Of a DNA stretch of 64,000 nt, positions 1 through 11,579 are shown piece after piece. The notes beneath the pieces were generated by a model. The model made no database searches, had not been told where the DNA came from, and saw only the letters and a list, made by a program, of their open reading frames with translations. A program made the position numbers and the translations under genes. The first letter of the stretch is position 1. Every line of letters starts with the position of its first letter. The stretch lies in assembly GCA_039111635.1 (NCBI GenBank), contig JBCAQO010000001.1:1-64000 (forward strand). Direction: 5' to 3'. This DNA comes from Heterobasidion occidentale. Its lineage: Eukaryota > Basidiomycota > Agaricomycetes > Russulales > Bondarzewiaceae.

Positions 1-120
1 AACCTAACCTAACCTAACCTAACCTAACCTAACCTAACCTAACCTAACCTAACCTAACCTAACCTAACCTAACCTACCTAACCTAACCTAACCTAACCTA
101 ACCTAACCTAACCTAACCTA
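1..120. repeat. Telomere array, 5-nt unit AACCT (TTAGG on the other strand)
   Basis: The window opens with about 14 uninterrupted AACCT units, one 4-nt slip (ACCT) near position 75, then about nine more units. The G-rich strand points outward as TTAGG repeats, as expected for a left chromosome end. The unit is 5 nt, not the 6-nt TTAGGG usual in filamentous fungi. The array runs straight into the 3' end of the helicase gene with no spacer. Confidence 0.95.
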
Positions 121-3100
121 AACAGCAAACACCAACTCCATCAACCCATAGAGTAAACGCATATCGCAAACATGCTCTTGATGACCAAATAAGCTTGTGC
201 ATGTCTATCGCCCCGTTGTGATCCAGATTGCCCTTCGAGGGTCGCCACGATCTAGTGTCCTGCGCAAGAATATAGCAAACACACACATGTCCATCTCTTC
301 CTCCTCGATTACATTCTTGAAGACATGATCCTAATCCTGTTGGAGTGTCAACATGCACAACTAGATAGACATCTTGACAGTCTCCACCCTGTCCCATCGC
401 CGAAGTCGCTATAATATCCCCAATCGGATTATTCTTCCAAGCATAAAACATTTCCTCTCTTGCCGCCTCTGTCAGCTTCGTATTGTCTCCATGGTAAAAC
501 GCATTGCCCGTCTCCGACTCAAGTCTTTCGCCCAACTCATATCTTGGCACAAAGAAAATTGAATGATACGGCTGATCCATGTACAACCAAGTTAACGGTT
601 TAATCCAAGGTCCATGCTCTAAAAGCTCTTGAGTATCATTTTCTTGCGCAAAGGGCAGAGGGTCTAGTGTGGTATCCTCTATTCTATAAGTGGTCTGTCG
701 CAGTTCAGAAACAACAGAGGCAAGATCAACAGAGGGCCTAAAGGTCTTGAGAACAAATTTGAGATTAGGTCGATTGGTTGTCGTTCGAATGATGATAGCA
801 TTGTCTGTTAGGTAGAATCGCTCCTTGAGTTCAGGAATAGAACGCGCAGGCATCGTGCCAGAAAGAACAACAAGCTGCATTTCATCATGAAAGCGCAGAT
901 TAGAGACCGTTCGAAGAGCAAAGCGAAAGTCCGCTTGATACAGTGCAAGCTGTGCTTCGTCAAAGCAAGCGCGTACAATAGGAGTTTGTTGATGGTGAAG
1001 CATGCAAGCCTTTTTGAAGGAGGGCATTGTCGTAGTCTCGGCTGTTGCAAGAATCAGCTGTGTGCCAGATGGAATAATAGGATGGTTGGCAACAAATTTG
1101 TGAAATGGTATCTTCCACTTGGTCAACTTGTCCACATAGTCGGTCATAAGAGAGATCAAAGGAAGAATAACAATGGTGGCCTTGTTGCGCTCCAGCTGTG
1201 AACATAAGATCATAGGAAACGTCTTGCCGCTGCCCATGCCCATCGCCATGATCACATCTTGTTCAAGGTGAAGAAGCGCAAAAAACGCTTGCCGCTGTTC
1301 AGGACAACTCCATGCTCCAGGCCGTGATGGAAAGATATCATGGAAAATATTAAGAGCCGCATGCTCAAAAGCAACGTCTGAATCAGCTTGAACTCCATGA
1401 ATGCCACGTCGCACTTTAAACAGTAATTTGTTTTAAGCAACATTCAAGCATGTTAAGTAATTCGCTTACCTATTTCTTGTTCTTCGCTTTCCTCATCAGT
1501 GTTGTCGTCTCCTTCAATAGGCACCTCTCTGATATCTGATGGTATATCATACTCTTCTGGGTTTGCATACATGTTCTCTTCATCTATTTGGATATCAGTG
1601 ATAAGTTGTGCTATAAGGATAAATCTTGTCTACCATCGTCATCTTCATCTTGCTGCATTGAAGAAGGGCCAGATGGTATGTGCAAGCCACCCACTATAAA
1701 TACTTTTAATCAGCTATCTTACTTGAGATTAAGTATTACCCACAATCAGGCATTGATATAGAGGCCTCATCTTGAACTTGTGGTCGATAGAGTCCTGCTG
1801 TAGCTTTAACTTGTTCCAAAGCATTGCTCAAAATACCCGACGATAGATCCTTCATTTCATCAATTGTTCTAGTTAGCCTGTTTTCAAACGCTGCCTCATT
1901 TTTCTTCATGCTTTCGTTATGTGCTTGTTTGATCTCCGCAAGTCCTTGGTCAATCTTGGTCGTAATCAAGGGACCCAGTTGCTGCATAAGCTGAGTGACA
2001 ATATCACCGGTATCAATGGTTGCGACTGCGGTTGAAGGAGCGAGTGTAGGAGTGGAATTAGTCGACTTGGTTGGCTTGTAACTGTCCCAGCCATCGATCG
2101 CCTTCTTGTAGTGTATAAATTGACCACCAGGAACAATATGCAACACTCGCTGAAAGTCTCCGCTGTAGTCCAGATATAAAGGAAGAACCTCCTCCGCAAT
2201 TTTCCCTTCAATGATCTCATTGCTGATGGCGTAGTGTTCTCTTGCAACTTTAGCTGTGTGACCTGCTTGAAGAGCACCAATGGTATCTCCCTCGTCTGAT
2301 TCTATTAAGTGCTCGATAGGTCGGCAATGATGACGGCGAAAAGCAACATTGATGTGACGGTACGCATTGACATTCATCGGCCAACCCAGTGTCTCTTCCT
2401 TTCGACTATGGCGGCCCATAAGAGTGGTGATGGTCTTGGCCTCAAAATCACTGTCATAGTTGACAAACAAGCGATCGCGATATCGTCGAACGCAATCAGG
2501 ACTGCTTTTCATGACAATCGCTGCTAACCGCAATGCAAATGGACGAAGAATAGCATGGTCTTGAATCATGAGATCGGCTGTATGGGCAGGAAGTGAAGTA
2601 GGAATTGCTTTGTCGTGGCCTTCAATGGCAGTACGCTTGGTGTAATACCGCATCAGAGTAACATGTTTGTCCAGTATCAGACAGCTGCGCTTGTCACGAG
2701 TCAAAGTATTGCGTAGATTAGAGGCACCAAGTTCACTGATTCGGCTTGCGGCTCCACCTAGTACCTCAATCGAAAGGACTTGTTGTGCTTCAAATTCCGC
2801 ATAATGATGTAGCCATTCTTTGCAATACCGCTCGTTCCAGATAATTGTCCCGTCTTCCTGAAAGCCTGTAACAAACTTGGCGCGTACTTGAGGAGTTATA
2901 AGAACTGCATTCAGCATACGATCTTGATCTCCAAAGATTTCGCGGTTGCGAGGATGGTCCAAATAGCAATAGCCTACTTCGCGGTTGGAAGGATCGTCAT
3001 GAATGGTGTCGTACTTGCACCGCAGCTTCATCCCTTCAAATAGCCTCTCGAATGATGTCTTTTGAGCATGCATAATTGACCTTGCCATTGCACGTAGCCC

Positions 3101-5408
3101 ATCTAACGTGACCTTTTCACCATGATAGAGCATCTCTGTATGATGTTCATGATCTGTCCACCAAATGCGCATTTCTCCCATAGTTGCATGTGCAATTGCG
3201 CTGGCAAGGTGCTGTAACGACCTGATGCTATTGAACGTGCTTTCTTCGCCCTCGGTTGTCCACTTGGCCAAGGAAGCAAAGGCCACATCATCTGATTGGA
3301 TACGATGGCCTTGTGGATCCAAAACTAGCTGTCGTACTTTGTGACAAATAACCAGACGAATGATGTACGTGAGACGTGCAAGTGTTTGTGTGCAGCTAGG
3401 TGCCGGTTTGAATGCGCCTTTGTTGTTGATCATTGATAACGCTATCCAGCGCATGACAGGATCTTGTAGGTTTTGACCAGTCGCAGGCTCCCATGATGTT
3501 GTGAACAAATCTAGCAGAATTGGATCGATTGCAGCAGAAATAAGCTTGTGGTCCTTGGTTGTAAGAGCCTGACGGAGATGATGGAGATGCTGCTCAAGCG
3601 CTGGAGTGGTTGTGAGCTTGTATGAGTCCGTCGGCTTGGCACGAAGATAGGCTGCAAGGATTGAGATGATGGGAACCATATATGACTCAAGAGTTTCATC
3701 AAGAAGATGGTCACTGAAAGGTGTATGATTCAAGCTATTATCAAGTATCAGTATCAAGTTGTTAGAAATTGTAAGGAATAGCTTACCCAGTTGCACGATC
3801 TTCCGTATTGACCTTTTTTCTAACCAGGTCTGAGATAAGGCCAAGCTCCACAGTCATTGATCGCAACAGATAAAGAAGACCAGATTTTAGCACAGGAAAC
3901 TCTGTGTGAATGGGAGCAGCGCCAAGCTTGTGAAGAAAGATAAAATCTTGTCCCTCAAAGTGAAGGTGCCAGCCAACTTTGTTAAGAAATGGATCTACCA
4001 ATCGACGATCAGTTTCCGCATGAACATCAAGAGCCATAAGATCATCAAGCATAGTCTTGACAGAACGAAGAATGTCTTCATGTGGACGAGTGACTTGTGA
4101 GCGAGGGATGACTGGAAAGTATCGGTGATTAAAACTGTTCCAGCGCTGAATATAAGTTGATTGCCATGCTCCAGGAAGAGATATGTCTTTGTGGTCACGC
4201 TGATGATGATCCTTGGCTGACTTGGGTGTTCCGCGATAGACACCACAGCCATCAACATCGCACCTATAACCTTGAATACACTTGAGCCCTTCATATTGAA
4301 TGCAGAGGTCCTTTGGCTGATTGGGATAATCATAGGAGAGATCCCTGTCATTAACTGCCTGAATAAAAGCATTCTCATCAAAAGGCTTGCGACCCCAGTC
4401 ATGCGTGTTTTGAAGATGAGCATGAACAGTTTCAGGAGTGACGATGATACCGCAAGAAATACAAAGGAGGGCGCCAAGACGGATGTTGCAAACAAGACCA
4501 TACTCGCTAAAGATAGGAACTGATTCAAGCTATAAATTATCAATCAGTTATTATTTGAGATAGTTGTTCAATAAAAAGGCACCTCATCAAACACTGGAAT
4601 ATTTGATTGGCCATTGAGGAAATCTGTGTCTGGCTCTGAACTCTGTTGTTACTTATTAATATATTAAAATCAGCACAATCAATTAATTTATAATACCTCA
4701 TACTGGTCCACAATAACTTCAGGTTCTACTGGCTGCATTACGATGTCTTCCTCTTGAGGTACGACGTCTTGTTCTTGTTGCGCAGCAGTATCACCGTTGT
4801 CAGACTGGACTAGTAAAGAAGAGTGTGAATGATGAGAAGCCGTCGTAGAAATTGTATGGTTCATGTTCCCAACAACTGTGGACAATGGAGGAATAGACAA
4901 CTAGATAAATGATTAGCTTTACAGTTTAATTCTAACTGATATGATGCTTACGTTTGGGATAGGATAGTTGATGGGCAAATCTTTAACGCGTTTAGGTAAG
5001 TGCAATGGATCAACTATGGTTCCAGCCTGATAATTACAATTTGAGAATTTAATTGATCAAACTTAAAAGACTACCAACCTTGAATGGAATTATAGGCTCA
5101 GAGCCACACCATGTACTCTTCATTTTAATCATATGATCTGCAAGAGCCTTTCCTCTTTTGAAAATTCCAGGAAAAATAGCATGGTTATCTGCACTACATT
5201 GGCAATAGTAGTTGCCATCAGCATATTTGAAGATAAAGATCCGGCCTTCACTGCTTGTTAGTTCAAACCATGGTCCTGTGCCATCAGATTTGGCCTTGAT
5301 CTTATAAAGATTTGCAGACATATTATGAATGTCTAAAACAAAACTAAAGTCAGCATTTAAGATATCATACAAAGGCAAAAATTGAAAAAAGGAAAGTGCT
5401 TTCCACAC
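113..5408 (-). CDS. Telomere-linked RecQ-like helicase with N-terminal OrsD-type zinc-finger region, truncated by the telomere
   Basis: This is a multi-exon gene. Exons read from the start (5408, or an internal Met near 5321) give a Cys/His region, a Ser/Glu-rich linker (about 4697-4901), and an exon at 4529-3787 with a C-x2-C...H-x3-H finger of the OrsD (DUF3505) type. The introns at 3735-3786 and 1414-1469 join in frame. The 702-aa exon (about 3734-1742) ends with a GHTAKVAREHY segment that recalls the His...Tyr end of tyrosine recombinases. An acidic linker follows. The last exon (1413-113) is the helicase: GMGSGKT Walker A, CFDEAQ motif II, SAMGQGG, and a NRGGRDG motif VI. Such genes sit next to telomeres in many fungi and are proposed to act in end maintenance. 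The zinc-binding tail normally following motif VI is missing because the frame runs into TTAGG repeats, which supply Leu-Gly-stop. The exon 7-8 junctions (1470-1741) are uncertain. The product may be inactive or altered. Confidence 0.85.
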
Positions 5409-5414
5409 TAAACA

Positions 5415-5535
5415 CAGTGCTTAGTCAGGGGGGTATGTTACTTCCCCCCCCTGACTAAGCTTGCTCAGGCTTTTTTTCAACTCAAGCAAGCTTAGTCAGG
5501 GGGGTAAGTCACATCCCCCCCTGACTAAGCCTTTC
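5415..5535. repeat. Two G-run hairpins upstream of the helicase gene
   Basis: Two near-identical inverted repeats lie at about 5419-5460 and 5490-5530. Each arm is GCTTAGTCAGGGGGG and its complement, with an unpaired centre of about 10 nt. They lie just outside the proposed start of the helicase gene and could form cruciform or RNA hairpins, or be the ends of a small non-autonomous element. No coding potential is apparent. Confidence 0.75.
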
Positions 5536-6095
5536 TCACATTTTAGTTAGGAGAGTGGTACCACCTCCCAAAGCATGAGAATAAAATCTGATTTTTTTTC
5601 GAAATTAAGATTGAAATAATGACTTACAGGATGATGGTGGTTTGAAGTCAAGAAAAAAAGTCACATATGTCACAGCTTCGAGTGTTTATATAGCAAAGAG
5701 GCTATTTGTGCTTATTTGGCTAAACATGTGACTTAGGCCAGTCTATCGGCAGTGCTCCTTCATGTCATAAATTGCTTATGTCAGGGGGGGGATGTACCTC
5801 CCCCCCCTTATGTAATAAGTCAAAATTTCGAAAAGGTGCGTTTTCGTAACAGATTTCCATATGTGTTGACGGAATTCAAAAATTCTCAATATTAAGCAAG
5901 GAATTTGCCTTTTTCAAAAAAATAGCCGGCGCTTTTGCGGTGACATAGAATTTTATATTTCGAACTTTTGCAATATGGTGCGCTTCCGTGGTAGAATCCC
6001 AGATGTATCGATAGAATTCACAAATTCTTCTTACAGAGCTAGAAAATCATGAGTTTCAAAAACATAGCTGACAGTGTAAAGGTCAGACATGGTAC
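5536..6095. other. AT-rich intergenic stretch with a third, diverged G-run hairpin
   Basis: No gene is supported here. At about 5774-5819 a third inverted repeat (TTATGTCAGGGGGGG against CCCCCCCTTATGTAATAAG) resembles the two hairpins 250-350 nt to the left but is imperfect. The rest is AT-rich with no recognisable motif. Confidence 0.5.
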
Positions 6096-6099
6096 ACTT

Positions 6100-6430
6100 G
6101 TTCAATTCTTGTTTGGCAATCTTGATTGTGGATTCGATGAACTGGTATGAAGCCCAAAAGACCTCCTTTCATAGTCTTGTGCATTGGGATGCGCCGCAGA
6201 ACACAGTACAGACCAAAAGCGAAACGAAAACGAAAACGAAACGAAAATAAAACTGAGTTAGAGCAGAGCGCCAAGTTCTTGCTCGGCAGTCTTGATTGTG
6301 GAAACCATGGACTGGGATGAAGCCTCAAAGGTCATACAAGGTGGTCTCGTGCTTTGAAACATCCCGCGAAAGGCAGGACAGACCAAAAGCGAAACGAAAA
6401 CGAAAACGAAACGAAAACGAAACGAAAACG
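6100..6430. repeat. Imperfect direct duplication (about 165 nt) ending in GAAAAC-type runs
   Basis: Blocks at about 6100-6248 and 6268-6430 share the order CTTGATTGTGG, TGAAGCC, GACCAAAAGC, then repeated CGAAAACGAAA. The second copy has a longer run of the simple repeat. This is subtelomeric repeat DNA with no gene. Confidence 0.7.
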
Positions 6431-6468
6431 CTGCTTATCAGGGTGATAAGCGGAAATAAGGTAGATAG

Positions 6469-6757
6469 CCTCTCACCTGCCTCCTCACCTGGCCTCTCAC
6501 CTGGCTCCTCACCTAGCCCCTCACCTAGCCTCTCACCTAGCTCCTCACCTACCTAACATCTCGGATTTTTTTTGTCTCACCTACCATCCGCCTACCACCT
6601 CTTATAACCTCTCACCTGCCTCCTCACCTGGCCTCTCACCTGCCTCCTCACCTAGCCCCTCACCTAGCCTCTCACCTAGCTCCTCACCTACCTAACATCT
6701 CGGATTTTTTTCGTCTCACCTACCATCCGCCTACCACCTCTTATAACCTAACCTGGG
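6469..6757. repeat. CCTCACCTGG minisatellite, two blocks, ending in a telomere-like stub
   Basis: There are two tandem blocks of about 139 nt. Each has CTCACCTGCCTC / CTCACCTAGCC-type units followed by a fixed tail (ACATCTCGG, a T run, GTCTCACCTACCATCCGCC, CACCTCTTATAACC). The second tail continues into TAACCTAACCT at about 6747-6757, which is two telomere units inside the chromosome. The same minisatellite and tail recur at 55995-56745. Confidence 0.85.
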
Positions 6758-7033
6758 GACCTTTTAAACCTATTGAATCAGACAGAATTGTGTGCAACTT
6801 CAAATTTGGTTCCCAAAACCCAGACTGTGCTTCACACAGTCTGGTTTTAGGGGGTAGACTGTTTAAATCCATATCTATTAAACCCCTGATTCAATCTCAC
6901 AGTTTCTGGCCTCAAAGTTGCATCAGGGTATGAGGTTTACAGGCCATATTTTCTTGTATTTATAGCTGCACTAAATTGGCAACACAGTAGTTTCGGATAT
7001 CGGTGGACTCAAATTGGTCGGTAATACTCCTAG
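6758..7033 (+). repeat. Dispersed element, copy 1 (strongly 5'-truncated)
   Basis: This shares its 3' part with copies ending at 16309, 18597 and 58859. Landmarks are CTATTGAATCAGACA, the hairpin around CCAGACTGTG / CACAGTCTGG, GTAGACTGTTTAAATCC, and the common end CGGTAATACTCCTAG. This copy begins immediately after the telomere-like stub. It has no ORF of its own. Sequence after position 7033 is unrelated to the sequence after the other copies. Confidence 0.85.
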
Positions 7034-8800
7034 GAAGATGAAAACAGAGAACAGCTGAACAAATCATGTTAAGACGATGCACGACATGACGCGAACAAAC
7101 GACGCACCTCTAGGTAATAACCGGTGAACTGCTCGTTACTGCATGCAAGGCCGTCCAGACCGGTTGGGGAATTGACATCGCAGCTACCAACAATAGTCTG
7201 TGTCTTATACTTAGGTAACATTGTATCAAGCCGAGTTCCTATGCGATTCGCGCGCACCTCCGGAGAAGAGCTTGGTCTTCTTCGAGTCGTGAATGTGTGA
7301 TGACGGTCGTGAGACGCTGCAGCACGGAAGCAAGCAGAGTAGTATTACCACTCTGTTCACTGTGTGAGGATGCGGTGTCGGTCGCCTTCGGCGGGTGCTG
7401 CCAGACGCACGGGATCCACACGTGGACGCAGTCGCTCATCCAAAGCGTGACGTCTGTGTCGCGCTCGAGCATCCAGCTTGTCACCAGGCACTGCAGGCGC
7501 GCGCAGTCGGTCGTGCGACTGGAAGAGGGCGGGGGACAGCGGCCGGGGACATGATCACGGACTGGAGTGGAAGAGCAGGTAGTCGGTGGCGGACAGCAGG
7601 GCGGACGGGGGTGCAGGTGCATCCAGCTTGTGTGCGGACGGGCAAAGGAGGAAACACCGAGTGAGCGCAGATGACCTCGGTCGCAAAGCAGAAGTAGCAG
7701 ACGCACGTATTGCGAAGCGGGTGGACAGAGGGCGCACCGGGCGAGCCACCCGGACCTGAGCTCGTTCCCTTGGCAGACAGTTGCTCGTCAGTGAGAGAGG
7801 TGGATAATAGTCTGGAGGGTGTACGCGGGAGAAATTTAGGCGGGAGGCAAGATAGAGGGAAGGTGTCGCCGGTCAAGCTGTTGTGCATCACTGCCCAAAT
7901 ATGCCGCACGCGGGAGGGACTTGACAAGAGGGAGAGGGATGGTGCAAGAAAAGACGTACCTACACACTCCATGCCCACCTAAGTCTCTCCGCCGCCTCCA
8001 TTCACCCATTCTCTTTCTCTCCCGCCGGCTGAAGCTCTTCCTCTGCATCGACGTTCAAACGGCCGCGATGCTTTGCGCGCCCCGGGCCAGCGCACACGTG
8101 GAAGCGGAGCGGGACGCCCACGCTGCGGACACCGTCGAGGGCACTGGGCGGCGGGAAGCTAGACCCTCAACCCTCGACGTTTGAGGATTTTGAGGGCACT
8201 GCGTTGCGGGAACATCGAGGGGCGAGGGTCGATGAGGTTGAGGGTCGGCGGGGGTAGGACTTGGTAGCGGGCGCCGCGGGCAAGTATGGGTACGGGTACG
8301 GTGAGGATCGAGGGTTGAGGGCTGAAGAGGGTTAGGGGGGTCGAGTGGGAGAGTGTCTGTGGCGTCGAGGACGGGAGTGTCAACGCTCGAAGGGGTCGAA
8401 GGGGTCGAAGGGGTCGAGGTCGAAGGAGGGGCTGGTGGAAAGGACAGAATTGTAGATACATACCTTTGTAGTGCTCGGCTTCCCTCCTCTTGGCTTGTCT
8501 TTCCGCCCCTAGCTGCTCCTCACCTTCCTCGTCAACACGCTCAAGCACGATTTGCGTAACGCTCGCGATGCTCCGTGCGCGGTCGCGGAGTGTATGTGCG
8601 GCGGGAGCGAGCGCGTGTACGGACGACGACTATGTAGGGACGGCGGGGTCTCAGCGGCGACGCAGGACGAGGAATGATGGACGAGGGCACGACGAAGTAA
8701 CGATGTTGCGTGGGATCGTATGGATGACCATGCGTGGGATCGACGAGGGAGAAGAAACGGCACGCGACGAGAAGAGGCAATAGACGCCAGGAGGGCCGCA
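7034..8800 (-). pseudogene. GC-rich decayed gene modules, including FHA-gene-like exon fragments
   Basis: No intact gene is seen. On the minus strand, two exon-like pieces can be read. One ends at a GTACGT donor near 7960 and is clearly homologous to 12222-12345. Another (about 8480-8560) begins with an acidic stretch (LERVDEEGEEQL) ending at a GTATGT donor near 8460. Both resemble the acidic coiled-coil exon of the FHA-domain gene at 10.1 kb (LERVEDEDEEQL). Between them are pyrimidine-rich CCTCGACC repeats. I read this as remnants of duplicated exons. Long ORFs in several frames here are products of high GC. The 7240-7700 portion was not recognised. Confidence 0.45.
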
Positions 8801-8823
8801 GGAGGCATAATGTGCAGACGAAA

Positions 8824-11412
8824 CTATTCACTAACAAGAAGATACAAAGGAATAAGAGCGAGAAGTAAATGAGACGCACACAGCGACAAAGCAGGCGGCA
8901 CAGCAACGAGGAAAATGAGGTTGGAAAAAGGAAGGATAGGATCTCCGCTAAGCCAGACGAGCACAGGGACTGAAACATAGAAAAGGGTCGTGAGAAATGC
9001 CCCGCATCTATTCTCCTTTGACACGCACCACCAAGGCGGCGACCCTGTGCATGAGCACGCCCACCGCTCTCGATACAGTGCCGTGAGCGAACGCATGAAG
9101 ACGCAGAGAACAAAGCTCACTGGCGCCAGGTGTGCACCCTTCAGATCGGCGGCGGCAGCGGCAGACAAAGCATGCGCAGCGTCATCTTCCGTCGTCATCG
9201 TCGTCGTGGACCCCGTCGATGCCTTCCGGACCGACGACTCTGGGGTGATGGGATAGTGCTTCAAAGATAGGATCCGCGCATCGTCGCTGGCGTGGCGCAC
9301 GTCCGAGTCAGAGTCGTCCTGCGCCCAAGGCGCGCGCGCGCGCGCCTTGGATACCGACTGGCGCTTGTCACCGAGCAACGTCGCGCCCTCGGACGAGCTC
9401 GCGTATCCACTGTCATCCTTGTTCGACTTGGCCGAGTGCGAACGCGATCGGCCCCGGGAGGTCGCCGATCGTTTCCGCCGATGGTGCTTGCCCGAGTCAG
9501 ACGAGATACTGCGCGGACTGGGTGGGGTGACGAGCCCGACGCCGTTGCGCGCGTTCCCGTTCGCCTTCGGCTGATGTTGCTGCAGCGTCGCGAGCCCGGC
9601 ATCCACCTTCGCGACGGCGCCGTCAAACCCCTCCTCGGCGGCCCGCATGCGCGCCTCCCAATCCTCACGCGCCCTGTTGATCCGCGCGCGCTCCTCAGCC
9701 CATTCCTTGTGGACCCCGCTCCACTGGCCCTCGACATCCTTCTTCCACTCAGCGATGAGCGAGGTGAGCGAGGCGGGCTCTTGACTCGCCTCGGTGGCAT
9801 GCGACTGTATCTCGGCCTGCGACGCCTGGACGAGTGACTCGAGCGAGGAGACCTTGGACTCAAGCATGGAGATGGTGCTCTGCGCGGCAGCCTGCTGGGC
9901 TTGGAGCGTGCGCGAGAGCTCGAGCGCAGATTCAAGCTGAGAGGCGAGGGCATTGAGGCGCTCCTCGGGTACGGAAGACGTCGAGGGTTGGGGTGCAAAA
10001 GGTTCTCGTAGAGGAGGCGACGGCGATCGTGAGCGCATGTTGAGCACATCAAGGTGCATTTTGGATCCGCCGTGGATGTCCTCGTCGTCCATGCCCATCC
10101 CTGTAGGCTCCGGTGTTCTCGGTCGACCCAGCTCCTCTCTCCGCCGCCGCCGCTCCTCCTCTTCTTCCTCCGCAGCCAGCTGCTCCTCGTCCTCGTCCTC
10201 GACGCGCTCTAGGTAGTGGGGCGTGGGTTGTGATACTCTGCGCGTCGTCGTCGTCGCCTCCGTACTCGCCGTCATCGTGATCCTCGGCACGCAGCGTCCC
10301 CGAACGTCGTCTGCCGCATATGCTGTCTAATTCGCGTTTTTCCTCCTCCATCAGCTCGCGGAGGGTGCTGACTTTGCGATTGATGGCTTCGTGCTCGGAG
10401 AGCATGCCCTCCATGGCACGGATCTTATCGACGAAGGAGCAAGAGAGACTTGGGATTCCTGCAGTTGAGACTGCAGTTCGACGACTGTCGCAGGAATTGG
10501 CGCCGAGCTCTCGCTAGTGGGCGGCTCGGTCGGGGGCGGTGGCTGGGGCGGTTGGACGGGAGGAATTGATTGGGGGTATGGAGGGAAATTCGAGGGCTGG
10601 CATGTGTGTCAAACGAAAATCAGCGTACAAGGCAAGGAGGCAGGAGCTTACCGGGACACCACTCAGTGTTTCGTGGATCTCGTTCATCGCGCCCGAGAGG
10701 GAGTTGAGCTCTGCTCCAGTCTCTCGAGACTTATGGAGCTCGCCTTGGAGACGAGTAAGGACATAGTCGAAGGAAAGGCTGCCCTTGCCGGGGGCGCGCA
10801 TGTTACCGCCCGTGCCGTCGAGAGCGCTGAGGCCTTGCTGTTGCATGACACCTCTGCGCTGAGGCTGACCGAGAGCGCCTTGTGCAGCAGCAAAGTTGAA
10901 TGCGGCATTGGAGGAGGTGGCTGCGGCAGGAGTCCGAGCGGAGAGACTGACCATGGACGGACCGGGTTGATGCTGTTCTGCGCGGGCTGCGGCCTGCGCA
11001 TCTTGTTCCGCGATGACGCAGACGACGCGTGCGGCGATCTTGTGGAGGATGATCGTCTTGTTGTCTTCGCCCGTATTAACGCCGAATTCCTTGGGAGGAG
11101 GCGGATGGGCGGGGATGGAAGACAAGACAAGGGGAAGAGAGACGCACCACAATGTCTTGAGCTCAAAGGGATCTGACTCTGCGCCCTCTGCGCTAAGGCG
11201 CTCGCTGTTGATGAATGTACCGTTGGAGCTTTTGACGTCTTTGATGTATATCTGAACGGACGGAAATGAGAGTTGAAATGAAGCGAGAACAGAGGAGACG
11301 GACCTTTTCAGCCTCCTCCCAGACCTCTGCATGCTGGCGACTGAGGACCTTGGAGTCAAAAAAAGGGTTTCCTCTTGCCTGGCCAGCTTCTCCTTGTTCA
11401 ACAAGCCGAGGC
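8824..11412 (-). pseudogene. FHA-domain, coiled-coil, tail-anchored protein of the SLMAP/Far9-10/HAM-4 type, frameshifted
   Basis: Reading from 11412 leftward, FHA-domain exons carry FFDSKVLSRQHAEVWEE, then IKDVKSSNGTFINSERL, then EFGVNTGEDNKTI, each separated by a short intron. Next comes a long Gln/Glu-rich region with coiled-coil character (ESALELSRTLQAQQAAAQS near 9.9 kb), a basic/Ser-rich segment, and a hydrophobic C-terminus near 8824-8990. This order matches fungal homologues of SLMAP, a STRIPAK subunit anchored to ER or nuclear envelope. The frame needs at least two single-base corrections: near 10437 (before VDKIRAMEGML) and near 10205-10215 (before HYLERVEDE). The FHA N-terminal strands expected before FFDSK are not seen. 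It is either a pseudogene or a gene with uncorrected indels; the missing N-terminus favours a pseudogene. Confidence 0.7.
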
Positions 11413-11579
11413 ACAAGATTGTTGTCAAGGCGGTCATCTGGCGAGCAAGATCGTCAGTTGCGAAATGACAGGCGTGTGAAGAGGGAGAGACACGCATTGA
11501 GGATGAATGCAGATAAAGAGTAGCTGCCGAAGGCTGTCGATCAGCGCCCTTGACCATCCCGTCTGCGATCACGAGGATC

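Noticed and set aside
7239..7978. Long GC-rich ORFs on both strands at 7.2-8.0 kb
   Set aside because: All frames are open in this GC-rich DNA, with no conserved motif or plausible splice chain.
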